This document shows positions 34,586 through 45,140 of a DNA stretch of 64,000 nt, in pieces. This DNA is from Symsagittifera roscoffensis (lineage: Eukaryota > Xenacoelomorpha > Acoela > Convolutidae): contig NC_087062.1 of assembly GCF_963678635.1 (NCBI RefSeq), positions 52,650,473 to 52,714,472 on the forward strand. The letters run 5' to 3'. The notes below the pieces were generated by a model. That model did not search any database. It had not been told where the DNA came from and saw nothing but the letters and a program-made list of their open reading frames with translations. Position 1 is the stretch's first letter. Each line of letters starts with the position of its first letter. Made by a program: the position numbers and the translations under genes.

Positions 34586-34993
34586 AAAATTTTGGGATTT
34601 GGGCTAAAATTGGAGGAGGACTAATCCCCCTTCCATTAACACCCACCCCTATCGTTTGCCCCTTTGCCTGTTAACAGCCATCTTCCCGACTGAACCAACC
34701 CATCTGAGCCAAACCCCCTCCCCAATTGAGTGCCACCTGGACCAACCCTCCACCCCCACACCCTGCCTGAACCGGATCAGTTGGGGGGGGGGGGGGGGGG
34801 CGGGTAGGTTGTGTTTCAGGGGAGGGGGTTGTTGGGTTGGTTCAGGTGAGGGTTGGATTGGTTCAGGTGCGGAAAGGGGGAAGTGTTTGTTCAGGGCATG
34901 GGTTGTGTTGGACACAAGGAGACTGAACTAACCCATAATAATAGAATTGGACTTTTGTAGATGAAAAAAAAAATTATTGCAAAATTAATTTAA

Positions 34994-34998
<5 letters not shown>

Positions 34999-35038
<40 letters not shown>
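34999..35038. repeat. (TA)n microsatellite in U4
   Basis: About 40 bp of alternating TA at the equivalent site. Confidence 0.93.
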
Positions 35039-35044
<6 letters not shown>

Positions 35045-35289
35045 CTATAAAACTCGCTGAAAAGGAACAATCTCACCTGAGCTCAGAAGTTCCAGTAAAA
35101 GTTTTATAAAGTTTATAAAATTTATAAGATTTTGATGCAGATTGACTCATTACTACCAACTTTTTCAGTATCTTTATTTAACCTTCAAGTTTTCTATGAA
35201 AAAAAAATTTAATCCGGGAATTGCTTTGCAGTGACCCTAACGCAAAGTTCAATCGTTTGTATGAAAACATAGCTTAATGTTACCTGAGT

Positions 35290-37170
35290 GAAGGTCGTTC
35301 GCACATTCAATTTCAGCTTGCTGAAGCAGTTTTTTAGGAGAAAAACCAAAATGTGCATCCAGCTTATCAATAAGTTCAAAAATTGTCTCCAATTCAGTTA
35401 TCTTTTCATCAAGCAGTTCTTTTCGACAAGATCCGCCTATAGGAGAGTCAAGATTCTTAGTTCATACTTTGGTTTTGTTTTTATTTTTTTGTCATAATTT
35501 TTTAAAATTGACCTATAATTGTATTGTACTGTGTACCTTGAGTTTGTACCAGAAAGCATAATTCATATTTTTTTCTGTTTAGACTTAAGCCATAGTCTTT
35601 TTCTGATATCAAATTTTTTTAAGGTTTCGGAGCACTATCTCGTAGTCGTTGGCTAGGTTTCCATCATCTAAATACCAAACGCTTTTTTTGGATTCAAGCC
35701 TTTTTTATTAGCGTCTACCTTGTTTCTGCAAAAAGCGGTAGAGACTCTTGATCACCTTGTTGTGTTCCGTTTTATGACATAATGATGGAATTTCCGTGAA
35801 AAAAATAACTCGGTTTACTTTAGGCGCAATGCGTTTATTTGTTCTGATCCGGGTGGTCCGAAAAAACGTGATTCAGCATAGTTTCTCTAAAAAGCAAACT
35901 AAGTGCCATACTAAAGTGTAATTTAATTAAAACTGAGCACTTCGGGTTGTCAACACGCCCTATCAAACTTCTAAAGGAGTGTGCAGCATTTTTAGCTCCT
36001 CGTTTAGAAGCACATCTTACTTGAAAACTCCCTAAAAAGTTTTGTCGCTCTGCGAGAGCCTTGCTTTCTGCGCATCCAGACGCGATGCGTCTGAGCGTGT
36101 TGCCGATGTCAATTGGTCGCAAATTTCCGTCTATTTTTACGAGGGCTTTCCGTTCTATGACATAATGATGGAAATTCCGTGAAAAAAATAAATCGGTTTA
36201 CTGTAGGCGCAATGCGTTTATTTGTCCTGGTCCGGGTGGTCCGAAAAAACGTGATTCAGCATAGTTTCTCTAAAAAACGAACTAAATGCCAAACTAAAGT
36301 GTAATTTAATTAAAACTGAGCACTTCGGGTTGTCAACACGCTCTATCAAACTTCTAAAGGAGTGTGCAGCATTTTAGCTCCTCGTTTAGAAGCACATCCT
36401 ACTTGAAAACTCCCTAAAAAGTTTTGTCGCTCTGCGAGAGCCTTGCTTTCTGCGCATCCAGACGCGATGCGTCTGAGCGTGTTGCCGATGTCAATTGGTC
36501 GCAAATTTCCGTCTATTTTTACGAGGGCGATAAGTTTTACCTAGATACCAAGTTTTCATAGTTAGGAATCGAAAAATGTGCGATCTTGTCATTTGAAGCA
36601 GCCAGCCTTATTTCTCTTTTTTCTTCATCGAGCTTGCTGCTGACTAGCTTTGTTATCTGTTTGAGGTCTGTCTGGAGCGGGCTTGACCCTTGAAGAAGAG
36701 GTTTAGGCAGTGAAACAATATTGACTCTAATTTTTTTATCATAGAACTCATAGCTGTCGTTTGTTCACGACCACTTTTCCTGGGTTGTTCACGAAAAAAC
36801 AAGAAGGACGTCAAAAAACCAGCCAATAGGTAAAAATGTTTTTTATTGTAGAAGTTTTTATTCATTTAATCGAAATGACTTTCTGCCAAGGGAACACGCG
36901 AGTCCGTAGGTACTCTCTTGAGCAATCGAAAATTAAAAATGGCTGTATTTACATAATTATCTAGCACTGAGTGATCACCAGTTGAAACGTTACTGACGGA
37001 CTTCACTTAAACACACATAGGACATTGAAACCATTGGATTTTTATAGAGTCGGTAAGAGTTTTATTCGCACTTTTGATATGATAGGAATAAGAACTACAC
37101 TCACATCTTGTCCAAATTGAAAGCCGTGAAGGCTTAAGCATTCTTTGCTTGTACACTCCTTGATGTTTTT
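35290..37170 (-). pseudogene. Element A remnant in U4
   Basis: Same arrangement as U2, including the duplicated RT segment and the His-for-Asp catalytic change. Confidence 0.87.
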
Positions 37171-38088
37171 CTTATCTTGATGGCGCGGCGTAAAGGTTTT
37201 TAAAAAAGTGAAAATAGACTGGACACAGAGGGACTGAAATAACCCATAATAACAGGATTGGACTTTTATAGACGAAGAAAAATTATTGCAAACTTAATTT
37301 TAAAAAATTATATATATCAAATCTATAACACTCGCTAAAAAGGAACAATCTCATCCGAGCTCAGAAGGTGCACTAAAAGTGGCGCACCACAAGACTCCCC
37401 AGACCAGAGACCTACTTGACAGACCTGTCTTTAGAGTCCCTCAAAGGGCGCTCGACAAACAGGCGCAAACATCAAACATCATATCTTTTTATAAAGTTTA
37501 TCACAACTATTAGGGCTAATTGTGTGCCTAAAGACGTTAATGCAGAATGACTCATTACTAGCAATTTTTTCAGTATCTTTATTTAACCTTCAAGTTTTTA
37601 TGAAAATAAAATAATTTTCACTCCAAAATTTTTCCTCCGGCAATTGTTGTGCAGTGACCTTAACGCAAATTTTTATCGTCCGTGTGAAAACGTAGTTTAA
37701 AAATACCTTAGTCAAGGTCGTTCGCACATTCATTTCGGCGCTAAAATTTAAATGCAAATCTTGTTTGATGTATGAAAGATTCAAGTTTTATTGTTAAATT
37801 GTCTTGACATACTTACTAATCTATTATATTAAAGTAAACTTAACTTCTCAGACTAAATGAGTTTAATTCTAAAGTCTTGTCTTCGCTGGACTAACCGGAG
37901 TTCCCTCATTTGCTTTATGGTTTGACTAAATTTTTACTTAATTTTGAAAAATTTTCTGTGGAAATGTGTTGCAGTGACTTTTACGCAGTTATTAATTATT
38001 CGTGTGAAAACATAGTGTAATTATACTTGAGACAAGATCGTTTGCACATTCACGTCAGGCGCTAAAAGTTAACGTCATATCTTGCCTG

Positions 38089-38909
38089 AGCTCAGAAGGT
38101 CCAGTAAAAGTTTTATAAAGTTTATAAAATTTATAAGATGTTGATGCAGATTGACTCATTACTACCAACTTTTTCAGTATCTTTATTTAACCTTCATGTT
38201 TTCTATGAAAAAAAATTTAATCCGGGAATTGCTTTGCAGTGACCCTAACGCAAAGTTCAATCGTTTGTATGAAAACATAGTTTAATGTTACCTGAGTGAA
38301 GGTCGTTCGCACATTCAATTTCAGCTTGCTGAAGCAGTTTTTTAGGAGAAAAACCAAAATGTGCATCCAGCTTATCAATAAGTTCAAAAATTGTCTCCAA
38401 TTCAGTTATCTTTTCATCTAGCAGTTCTTTTCGACAAGATCCGCCTATAGGAGAGTCAAGATTCTTAGTTCATCCTTTGGTTTTGTTTTTATTTTTTTGT
38501 CATAATTTTTTAAAATTGACCTATAATTGTATTGTACTGTGTACCTTGAGTTTGTACCAGAAAGCATAATTCATGTTTTTTTTCTGTTTAGACTTAAGCC
38601 ATAGTCTTTTTCTGATATCAAATTTTTTAAGGTTTCGGAGCACTATCTCGTAGTCGTCGGCTAGGCTTCCATCATCTAAATACCAAACGCTTTTTTTGGA
38701 TTCAAGCCTTTTTTTATTAGCGTCTACTTTGTTTCTGCAAAAAGCGGTAGAGACTCTTGATCACCTTGCTGTGTTCCGTTTTATGACATAATGATGGAAT
38801 TTCCGTGAAAAAAATAACTCGGTTTACTTTAGGCGCAATGCGTTTATTTGTTCTGATCCGGGTGGTCCGAAAAAACGTGATTCAGCATAGTTTCTCTAAA
38901 AAGCAAACT
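38089..38909 (-). pseudogene. Array unit U5, truncated by gap
   Basis: Starts without the G-rich block, like U3, contains the 190-bp insert and YLDD region, and runs into the N gap within the first RT segment. The distance from the U4 equivalent is about 3009 bp, the reduction matching the 23-bp deletion in U4. Confidence 0.85.
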
Positions 38910-39109
38910 NNNNNNNNNNNNNNNNNNNNNNNNNNNNNNNNNNNNNNNNNNNNNNNNNNNNNNNNNNNNNNNNNNNNNNNNNNNNNNNNNNNNNNNNNNN
39001 NNNNNNNNNNNNNNNNNNNNNNNNNNNNNNNNNNNNNNNNNNNNNNNNNNNNNNNNNNNNNNNNNNNNNNNNNNNNNNNNNNNNNNNNNNNNNNNNNNNN
39101 NNNNNNNNN
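38910..39109. other. Assembly gap, 200 N
   Basis: 200 undetermined bases. The gap falls inside a highly similar tandem array, so its true size is probably unknown and copy number may be underestimated. Confidence 0.99.
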
Positions 39110-40070
39110 AAGAAGCTTTTGAGCATGTTTGTGGTTTTTAAGACTGGACACAAGGGGACTGAACTAACCCATAATAACAGGGTTGAACTTTTATCGATGA
39201 AGAAAAATTTTTTTGCAAACCTAATTTTAAGAAAATACATACATGAAATCTATAAAACTCGCTGAAAAGGAACAATCTCATCCGAGCTCAGAAGTTTCAG
39301 TAAAAGTGGCGCACCACAAGACTTCCCAGGCCAGGAACTCCTTCGCCCAGACCAGATACCTACTTGACAGACCTGTCTTTAGAGTCCCTCAAAGGGCGCT
39401 CGACAAACAGGCGCAAACATCAAACATCACATCTTTTTATAAAGTTTATCACAACTATTAGGGCTAATTGTGTGCCTAAAGATGTTAATGCAGAATGACT
39501 CATTACTATCAACTTTTTCAGTATCTTTATTTAACCTTCAAGTTTTTTATGAAAATAAATAATTTTCACTCCAAAATTTTTCCTCCGGGAATTGTCGTGC
39601 AGTGATCTTAAGGCAAATTTTAATCGTCCGTGTGAAAACGTAGTTTAAAAATACTTGAGTCAAGGTCGTTCGCACATTCATTTCGGCGCTAAAATTTAAA
39701 TGCGTATCTTGTTTGATGTATGAAAGATTCAAGTTTTATTGTTAAATTGTCTTGACATACTTACTAATCGATTATATTGAAGTAAACTTAACTTCTCAGA
39801 CCAAATGAGTTTAATTCTAAAGTCTTGTCTTCGCTGGGCTAACCGGAGTTCCCTCATTTGTTTTATGGTTTGACTAAATTTTTACTTAATTTTGAAAATT
39901 TTTCTATGGAAATGTGTTGCAGTGACTTTTACGCAATTATTAATTTTTCGTGTGAAAACATAGTGTAAAGTTACTTGAGACAAGATCGTTTGCACATTCA
40001 CGTCAGGCGCTAAAAATTAACGTCATATCTTGCTCGGTGTCTCGAAAAATAACTTTTCTGTTGTTAAATT
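39110..40070. repeat. Diverged partial array unit right of the gap
   Basis: Matches the 5'-UTR-like and inter-unit parts of U1-U4 (from 'actggacacaaggggactg' at about 39143 to 'atcttgctcggtgtct' at about 40042) with clearly more differences than U1-U4 show among themselves. It is an older edge copy. Confidence 0.8.
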
Positions 40071-41149
40071 GCCATGATGTCTTTTTTTGTTCTTTTATAT
40101 TTAGAGAGATAGAGAGAGAGAGACAAATACTGAATTGATAAAATGGGAAATAAAGCAGAACACATTTTATCCAGTGTACAAAATTAAACAAAACAAAATT
40201 TTTGTCCGACTCAACATTGAGCTGATAAGAGTAAACTAAAACTTAAGTGAATTAGGTGATCTCCAGAAGGCGACTATTACAGTGCAAAATTAAATAAATT
40301 AATCAGCTGTAGTTTTATTTTTACAATCTCTCCAATTTTTATCGAAAACTGGCATCTTTGAAGTTACCAAACAGTTCTAAAGAATATTTGTTCAATTGAT
40401 TTTTTCACAGAGGAAAAAAGGTTGTGCCTTTTAGTTTTTGAGGCAAGAAGTTAAACCAATTGCAAACTTTAACAAGGAAAACTTGTCTTTGTACTTGATT
40501 GGTATGGATAAAATGAAACAAACTTCCTATGTAAGTGCTTTGAATTTGCAGTATTCGTAATTTCGAAAATACGTTTGATCGAAACGCGGTAATTTAGTTT
40601 CTATTAATTTGTAAAAGTATAAAAGAGTATAGTATCTCACTCTTGGATGTATAGGGAGTGTTTTGTGGTTTGTTTTCAGATAGAATGAATTTTCAAATTT
40701 TCTTTCAAAAAAGCGGTTTCAACGGCCCAATTTTTTTGTCTCTCTGATGTGTTTAGCGCAGCCGTAAATAACTAAACTGGCTGAGAACTTGTTTTTTTTT
40801 TCAGAAGTGTTACCCTGTATGAAACTAGCAGTCAGTTCTTAGGTTGAGCTAGGGTCCCTATTGCTTTTGCCATTTTGCATAGAACGTTGTTAACTTCTTG
40901 TTCCATTATGAGTAAATTGTCATTGATGACGTCTAAATTTTTACTTTGATTCGTTTTTTGATTCTAGAGTCTGCTATTTCTATTTTTATTTTTCTTGAAT
41001 GTTTTCCTTGGAGATTTTGCATAATTAACAAATTTTATTTGGTCTCTGTTCGAAGTGATTTTTCTAAATTGAAGAATTTTATGAGTCTATTTAGGTCAAA
41101 ATCTTGGTTTGTTTTTGCAAAATTTTAGCTCCACAAATTATTACTCCGA
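40071..41149. other. Non-coding, with short (GA)n
   Basis: A 'gagagatagagagagagaga' run lies at about 40102-40123. No gene or larger repeat is recognised. Confidence 0.45.
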
Positions 41150-42260
41150 AAATTGAGTGATATTGGTGTAGGTCGATGCCTGATCGAAATCATCTACGAC
41201 TATCTCAGAAACCGAAGGCAATTTTTTCGGGTTGATTTTTACACATCCACCGTCCTCGAAATAACCAGCGGGGTACCCCAAGGTTCACTCCTGGGCCCAC
41301 TCCTGTTCTGTGTTTTTATAAATGATCTCCCTGAAGTCCTACGCTTCAGTGACTCCTCAATATTCGCTGACGATCTATCTGTTGGACGCAAAGAAGATGA
41401 AATACAACTTGACTTAAACAAAACCGAATATTGGGTTAAATAAAAAAAATAACATGGCACTGGCATTCGAAAAATGCGCTCAAATAAACGTCAGAGGTGT
41501 TGATATAAATCTATTTTTGAACGGAAATCGTGTACCTCAGCCAAAATCTATAAAAGATCTGGGTATTCACATGCTAGGATATCTTAGTTGGAGCACTCAT
41601 CTAACCGAACGATTAAAGAAAGCAAACAAATTACTATACAGTCTAAGACAAAATGTAGCATATAACCTCAACACCTCTGTAAAACTAGGTCTCGACAAAT
41701 CAATATTACTACCAGTCCTAATCTACGGTTGTCACTGTGCGAACTTTCTGAGAAAAGACCTACAAAAACTTGAATTTTTTCAAAAGAAAGTAGTAAAGTG
41801 GATATGTGGAAAACACTGCCAAAAAACACTGATCAACTTAGAATGCTCAACATTTTACCTCTGTCAATGTTCCTCCAGACCAATGACTTACTTTTGCTTT
41901 CAAAACTCTGCACTGACTACGAACACCACAGCATTCCACTTCCCACAGCTAACAATACCCTAAACCGACGGTTAGAGCCCTTCAGATTACCCAAAAACTC
42001 GAACAGAAAAACGCAGGGAAGAATTCGTTTTTCGTACAACCAGAGTTGCAAATAGAATTGATCATTTAGTCAGTTTCAGGATAAAACAGTGACTCAAACA
42101 GCGCATCACAACTCTTATTAGGAAATTCTACAGTGAAAATTACAGTGCCCTCAACCACTACACTGGGCAGATATGCTGCGACTGCACAACGTGCAACAAT
42201 AACTGGACAATATTATATACTCTGTGGAAGAAAATCCCACCAGTATTCTACTGGAAAGCC

Positions 42261-42291
<31 letters not shown>
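41150..42291 (+). pseudogene. CR1/Jockey-group non-LTR RT, 5'-truncated
   Basis: Only the C-terminal part of the reverse transcriptase is present. It starts within the palm with YDYLRNRRQFFRV, then ITSGVPQGSLLGPLLF (motif B) and FADD at 41363-41374 (motif C). After a stop and frame change comes IKDLGIHMLGYLSWSTHL and a thumb segment to 41963, then further frames to about 42090. The 3' end is a CAA repeat (42260-42291). Five-prime truncation is usual for elements inserted by target-primed reverse transcription. Confidence 0.82.
42260..42291. repeat. (CAA)n, left copy
   Basis: CAA tract at the element's 3' end; two triplets longer than the copy at 43154-43179. Confidence 0.9.
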
Positions 42292-42424
42292 ATAGTTTAA
42301 AACGTCAGTCAGAAGACAAATAAAAGTGGCTAGAAGTAAAAACTACATGCATATGAAACTCGACAAAAGCAGGGGAAGAGAAAAAGAATACGGCACAACG
42401 GAGGCAGTAAAAACCTTAATAAGG

Positions 42425-42755
42425 TTCCACATCAGGTTTTTTGAGGTTGAAGGCCCTTGATAACACTGATAGCGTTGCCACGTTGAACCGGTATTGCAAG
42501 CCTGTGGCGGCGGAACAAAGATACGCGTGGGTCACCTGAGACGTCAGCTATTCGGTTTCCAAGATTTTTTAAATGTTTGATCGACGTGGTGCCAATACCT
42601 CCTAAATTCTCAAAAGCAACGGGCTGTAAAACATATCTGGTGGCAAAATCGTGATAGGGGGTGCGTTTTATTTCCTCAGCAGTGTCGGTGGCAGGAATTC
42701 TGTCTGAGGAGTTAATGGATGAGTTTGACTTGGCCAGCTATGGGAGAGATGAAAT
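42425..42755 (-). pseudogene. C-terminal fragment of an RLE retrotransposon (left copy)
   Basis: The minus strand has a continuous coding-like stretch from about 42705 to 42440 reading TAEEIKRTPYHDFATRYVLQ, then PVAFENLGG, and ending RLAIPVQRGNAISVIKG. It corresponds position by position to element A's C-terminus (AEEEERK..., YLFQPLAFEIQG, QRISLAIQIANAACVLG) but is clearly diverged, so it is a separate lineage of the same class. Confidence 0.72.
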
Positions 42756-42784
42756 CTCAAATTAAGTTTTTACCGTGTGACCAC

Positions 42785-42960
42785 AGAAGCTGGGTCAAAA
42801 TTTTGACAGCAAAATTGCAGACTTAATTTTACGACTCGAACCAACAGAGGTAAAAAGATTCAACGCGTGCCAAGATGGCTCCCAATGGTTGAAAGTCATC
42901 CCGTTTAAAAATTTAAGGTTAAAACTGTCGAACCAACAACTCAGAATTGCGATAGGACTT
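42785..42960 (+). pseudogene. Element A fragment before the zinc knuckle (left copy)
   Basis: Matches 60910-61071 of element A (ADLILRLE, VKRFNA, KNLRLKLSNQQLRIA). It ends at the duplication junction. Confidence 0.75.
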
Positions 42961-43153
42961 TAGTCAGTTTCAGGATAAAACAGTGACTCAAACAGCGCAT
43001 CACAACTCTTATTAGGAAATTCTACAGTGAAAATTACAGTGCCCTCAACCACTACACTGGGCAGATATGCTGCGACTGCACAACGTGCAACAATAACTGG
43101 ACAATATTATATACTCTGTGGAAGAAAATCCCACCAGTATTCTACTGGAAAGC

Positions 43154-43179
43154 CACAACAACAACAACAACAACAACAA
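43154..43179. repeat. (CAA)n, right copy
   Basis: Shorter CAA tract in the duplicated segment. Confidence 0.9.
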
Positions 43180-43317
43180 ATAGTTTAAAACGTCAGTCAG
43201 AAGACAAATAAAAGTGGCTAGAAGTAAAAACTACATGCATATGAAACTCGACAAAAGCAGGGGAAGAGAAAAAGAATACGGCACAACGGAGGCAGTAAAA
43301 ACCTTAATAAGGTTCCA

Positions 43318-43640
43318 CATCAGGTTTTTTGAGGTTGAAGGCCCTTGATAACACTGATAGCGTTGCCACGTTGAACCGGTATTGCAAGCCTCTGGCGGCG
43401 GAACAAAGATACGCGTGGGTCACCTGAGACGTCAGCTATTCGGTTTCCAAGATTTTTTAAATGTTTGATCGACGAGGTGCCAATACCTCCTAAATTCTCA
43501 AAAGCAACGGGCTGTAAAACATATCTGGTGGCAAAATCGTGATAGGGGGTGCGTTTTATTTCCTCAGCAGTGTCGGTGGCAGGAATTTTGTCTGAGGAGT
43601 TAATGGATGAGTTTGACTTGGCCAGCTATGGGAGAGATGA
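43318..43640 (-). pseudogene. C-terminal fragment of an RLE retrotransposon (right copy)
   Basis: Duplicate of 42425-42755 created by the 0.89-kb tandem duplication; differs by a few bases. Confidence 0.72.
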
Positions 43641-43689
43641 AATCTCAAATTAAGTTTTTACCGTGTGACCACAGAAGCTGGGTCAAAAT

Positions 43690-44470
43690 TTTGACAGCAA
43701 AATTGCAGACTTAATTTTACGACTCGAACCAACAGAGGTAAAAAGATTCAACGCGTGCCAAGATGGCTCCCAATGGTTGAACGTCATCCCGTTTAAAAAT
43801 TTAAGGTTAAAACTGTCGAACCAACAACTCAGAATTGCGATAGGACTTCGATTAGGCTCAAAAATATGCGAACGGCATAAATGCGTGTGCGGAAAAGACG
43901 TTACCGAGGATGGTTGGAATGGTCTTTCTTGCCTCAAAAGTACAGGGAGATTCTCTAGGCATTCAAACCTGAATGCCCTTAAAAAGCAGAGTTTATCATC
44001 TACTCACATTCCGTCTGTTTTAGAACCACGACACCTCTACAGGGCCGATCAGAAGCGACCAGACGGTTTGACGCTCGTTCCATGGGCTGTTGTTAAGCAG
44101 CTCTTGTGGGATGTAACGGTAGTAGACTCCTTAGCTCCTTGTAGGATTAATGCCGAGTCTGTTTGTAACCCTGGTACGGCTGCCGCTGAAGAGGAAGAGC
44201 GAAAAATTGACAAGTATAAAGATCTTGTAAATGATGGATATCTTTTTCAACCGCTGGCTTTTGAAATTCAGGGCGCGGCCGGCCCCAGCATAGAAAATTT
44301 TTTTTGAGCAGGCTTTGTAAGAACCTAAGCATATGCACTGAGGAACCCAGAGCAGGCAGCTTTTTAAAACAGAGAATCTCCCTGGCAATACAGATTGCGA
44401 ACGCCGCTTGCGTTTTCGGAACAATAAATGACAAAATAACTTTCGACGAATTTTTTTATTTAAAACACCT
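43690..44470 (+). pseudogene. Element A endonuclease region, unit 1
   Basis: 5'-truncated copy of element A that starts upstream of the composite unit and supplies its first part. The long frame 43777-44307 contains KNLRLKLSNQQLRIA, a zinc-knuckle-like CVCGKDVTEDGWNGLSC (the expected His before GLSC is Asn), a GRFSRHSNLN segment, and then the nuclease core: KRPDG (about 44059) and WDVTVVD (about 44109), the PD...D-x-T pattern of R2-type restriction-like endonucleases. After a frame break near 44305 the C-terminus RISLAIQIANAACV follows. The nuclease would nick the target to prime reverse transcription; this copy has no RT and cannot act. Confidence 0.85.
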
Positions 44471-44529
44471 GTATATTAGTTTTTCTCGCGTCGCGTTGCG
44501 TGTTCTTATTGGAGAACGTAACCCGTATC

Positions 44530-44807
44530 GATTTTAAATGAAAAGGACTTAAACACTTGTTATCTTCTTTTATCATTATCACTTCCATATCTAGAAAATT
44601 CCGAGGATTTTGACTGGAATACGCGATGAAGGGACACTTGACTGTAACCTCGGTTACAATAATACTTTTGACCTTCTGATTACCCCTGTAACCATTTGGT
44701 CGTCTAGAATCGGAAATGCAAAGTCCGCTCGGTTTCATTATAATAGGCATGTCGGCAAAGCCTAAAGCATGTTTGATGATTTTGTTGTAGAACCTATGAC
44801 AAGCCAT
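44530..44807 (-). pseudogene. Element C endonuclease fragment, unit 1
   Basis: The minus-strand frame from 44807 reads RFYNKIIKHALGFADMPI, then KPSGLCISDSRRPNG and VTEVTVKCPFIAYSS. It parallels element A's nuclease (NALKKQSL, LEPRHLYRADQKRPDG, WDVTVVD) with RPNG in place of RPDG and E-V-T in place of D-V-T. I infer a third, diverged RLE lineage, inserted in the opposite orientation. The first catalytic Asp has become Asn. Confidence 0.65.
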
Positions 44808-44904
44808 ACGACCTTTAGTGTTGCCACATACCAGCGCGAGGGTACTAGTGCATCACTAAGTTTCACACAAACAGGAGTGTTTCGCCCCAAACAGAGACCA
44901 ACAG

Positions 44905-45140
44905 CAGAGACCAACAGCTGTACGTATGCGGACACTATGAACCATATCCGGAAGAAGCTCTCCTTCAGCATCCTGAAAACTGCCTTGATAGCCTTGAGAG
45001 AACACTGGAAGAAACAGCAATACCCGTCCTGTAGTACCCGAGACAACGACATAAACATTTTGTGCCACAATCAATAAATATACCTCATCGAATATCATTC
45101 CAGCATAAATTGTACACTTTCAGTATTTCTCTATACTTTA
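44905..45140 (+). pseudogene. Element B 3'-end fragment, unit 1
   Basis: Contains only the last coding segment of element B (CTYADTMNHIRKKLSFSILK, then ALIALREHWKKQQY) and its 3' tail ending 'ctatactttata'. It abuts the 5' leader of the next element B at 45141, so two B copies lie head to tail. Confidence 0.8.

Larger units (their letters stand above)
34586..38088. repeat. Array unit U4 (with G-rich block)
   Basis: Has the G-rich block (34586-34930, poly-G about 34783-34800) and a (TA)n run at 34999-35038. It lacks about 23 bp of the 5'-UTR-like block near 37399. U3 and U4 equivalents are 3533 bp apart. Confidence 0.9.
42067..42960. repeat. 0.89-kb tandem duplication, left copy
   Basis: This segment is followed directly by a second copy at 42961-43848. 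The copies differ at a handful of single bases and by two CAA triplets, so the duplication is recent. The unit joins the 3' end of the CR1/Jockey-like element, a minus-strand RLE fragment and a plus-strand piece of element A. Confidence 0.93.
42961..43848. repeat. 0.89-kb tandem duplication, right copy
   Basis: Begins 'tagtcagtttcaggataaa' as at 42067. The junction 'gataggactt|tagtcag' at 42960/42961 replaces the normal continuation 'gataggacttcgattagg' seen at 43841. Confidence 0.93.

Noticed and set aside
38805-39240. Open frames crossing the N gap
   Set aside because: Most of their length is undetermined sequence; they are artefacts.
42260-42291. Coding poly-Thr/Gln tract
   Set aside because: The CAA run sits at the retroelement 3' end and varies by triplets between the two copies; it is a microsatellite tail.
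44131-45098. Overlapping frames on both strands around element A and B 3' ends, such as 44131-44434 and 44762-45098
   Set aside because: They are in shadow frames of the recognised nuclease and C-terminal segments; conservation between units simply reflects DNA duplication.
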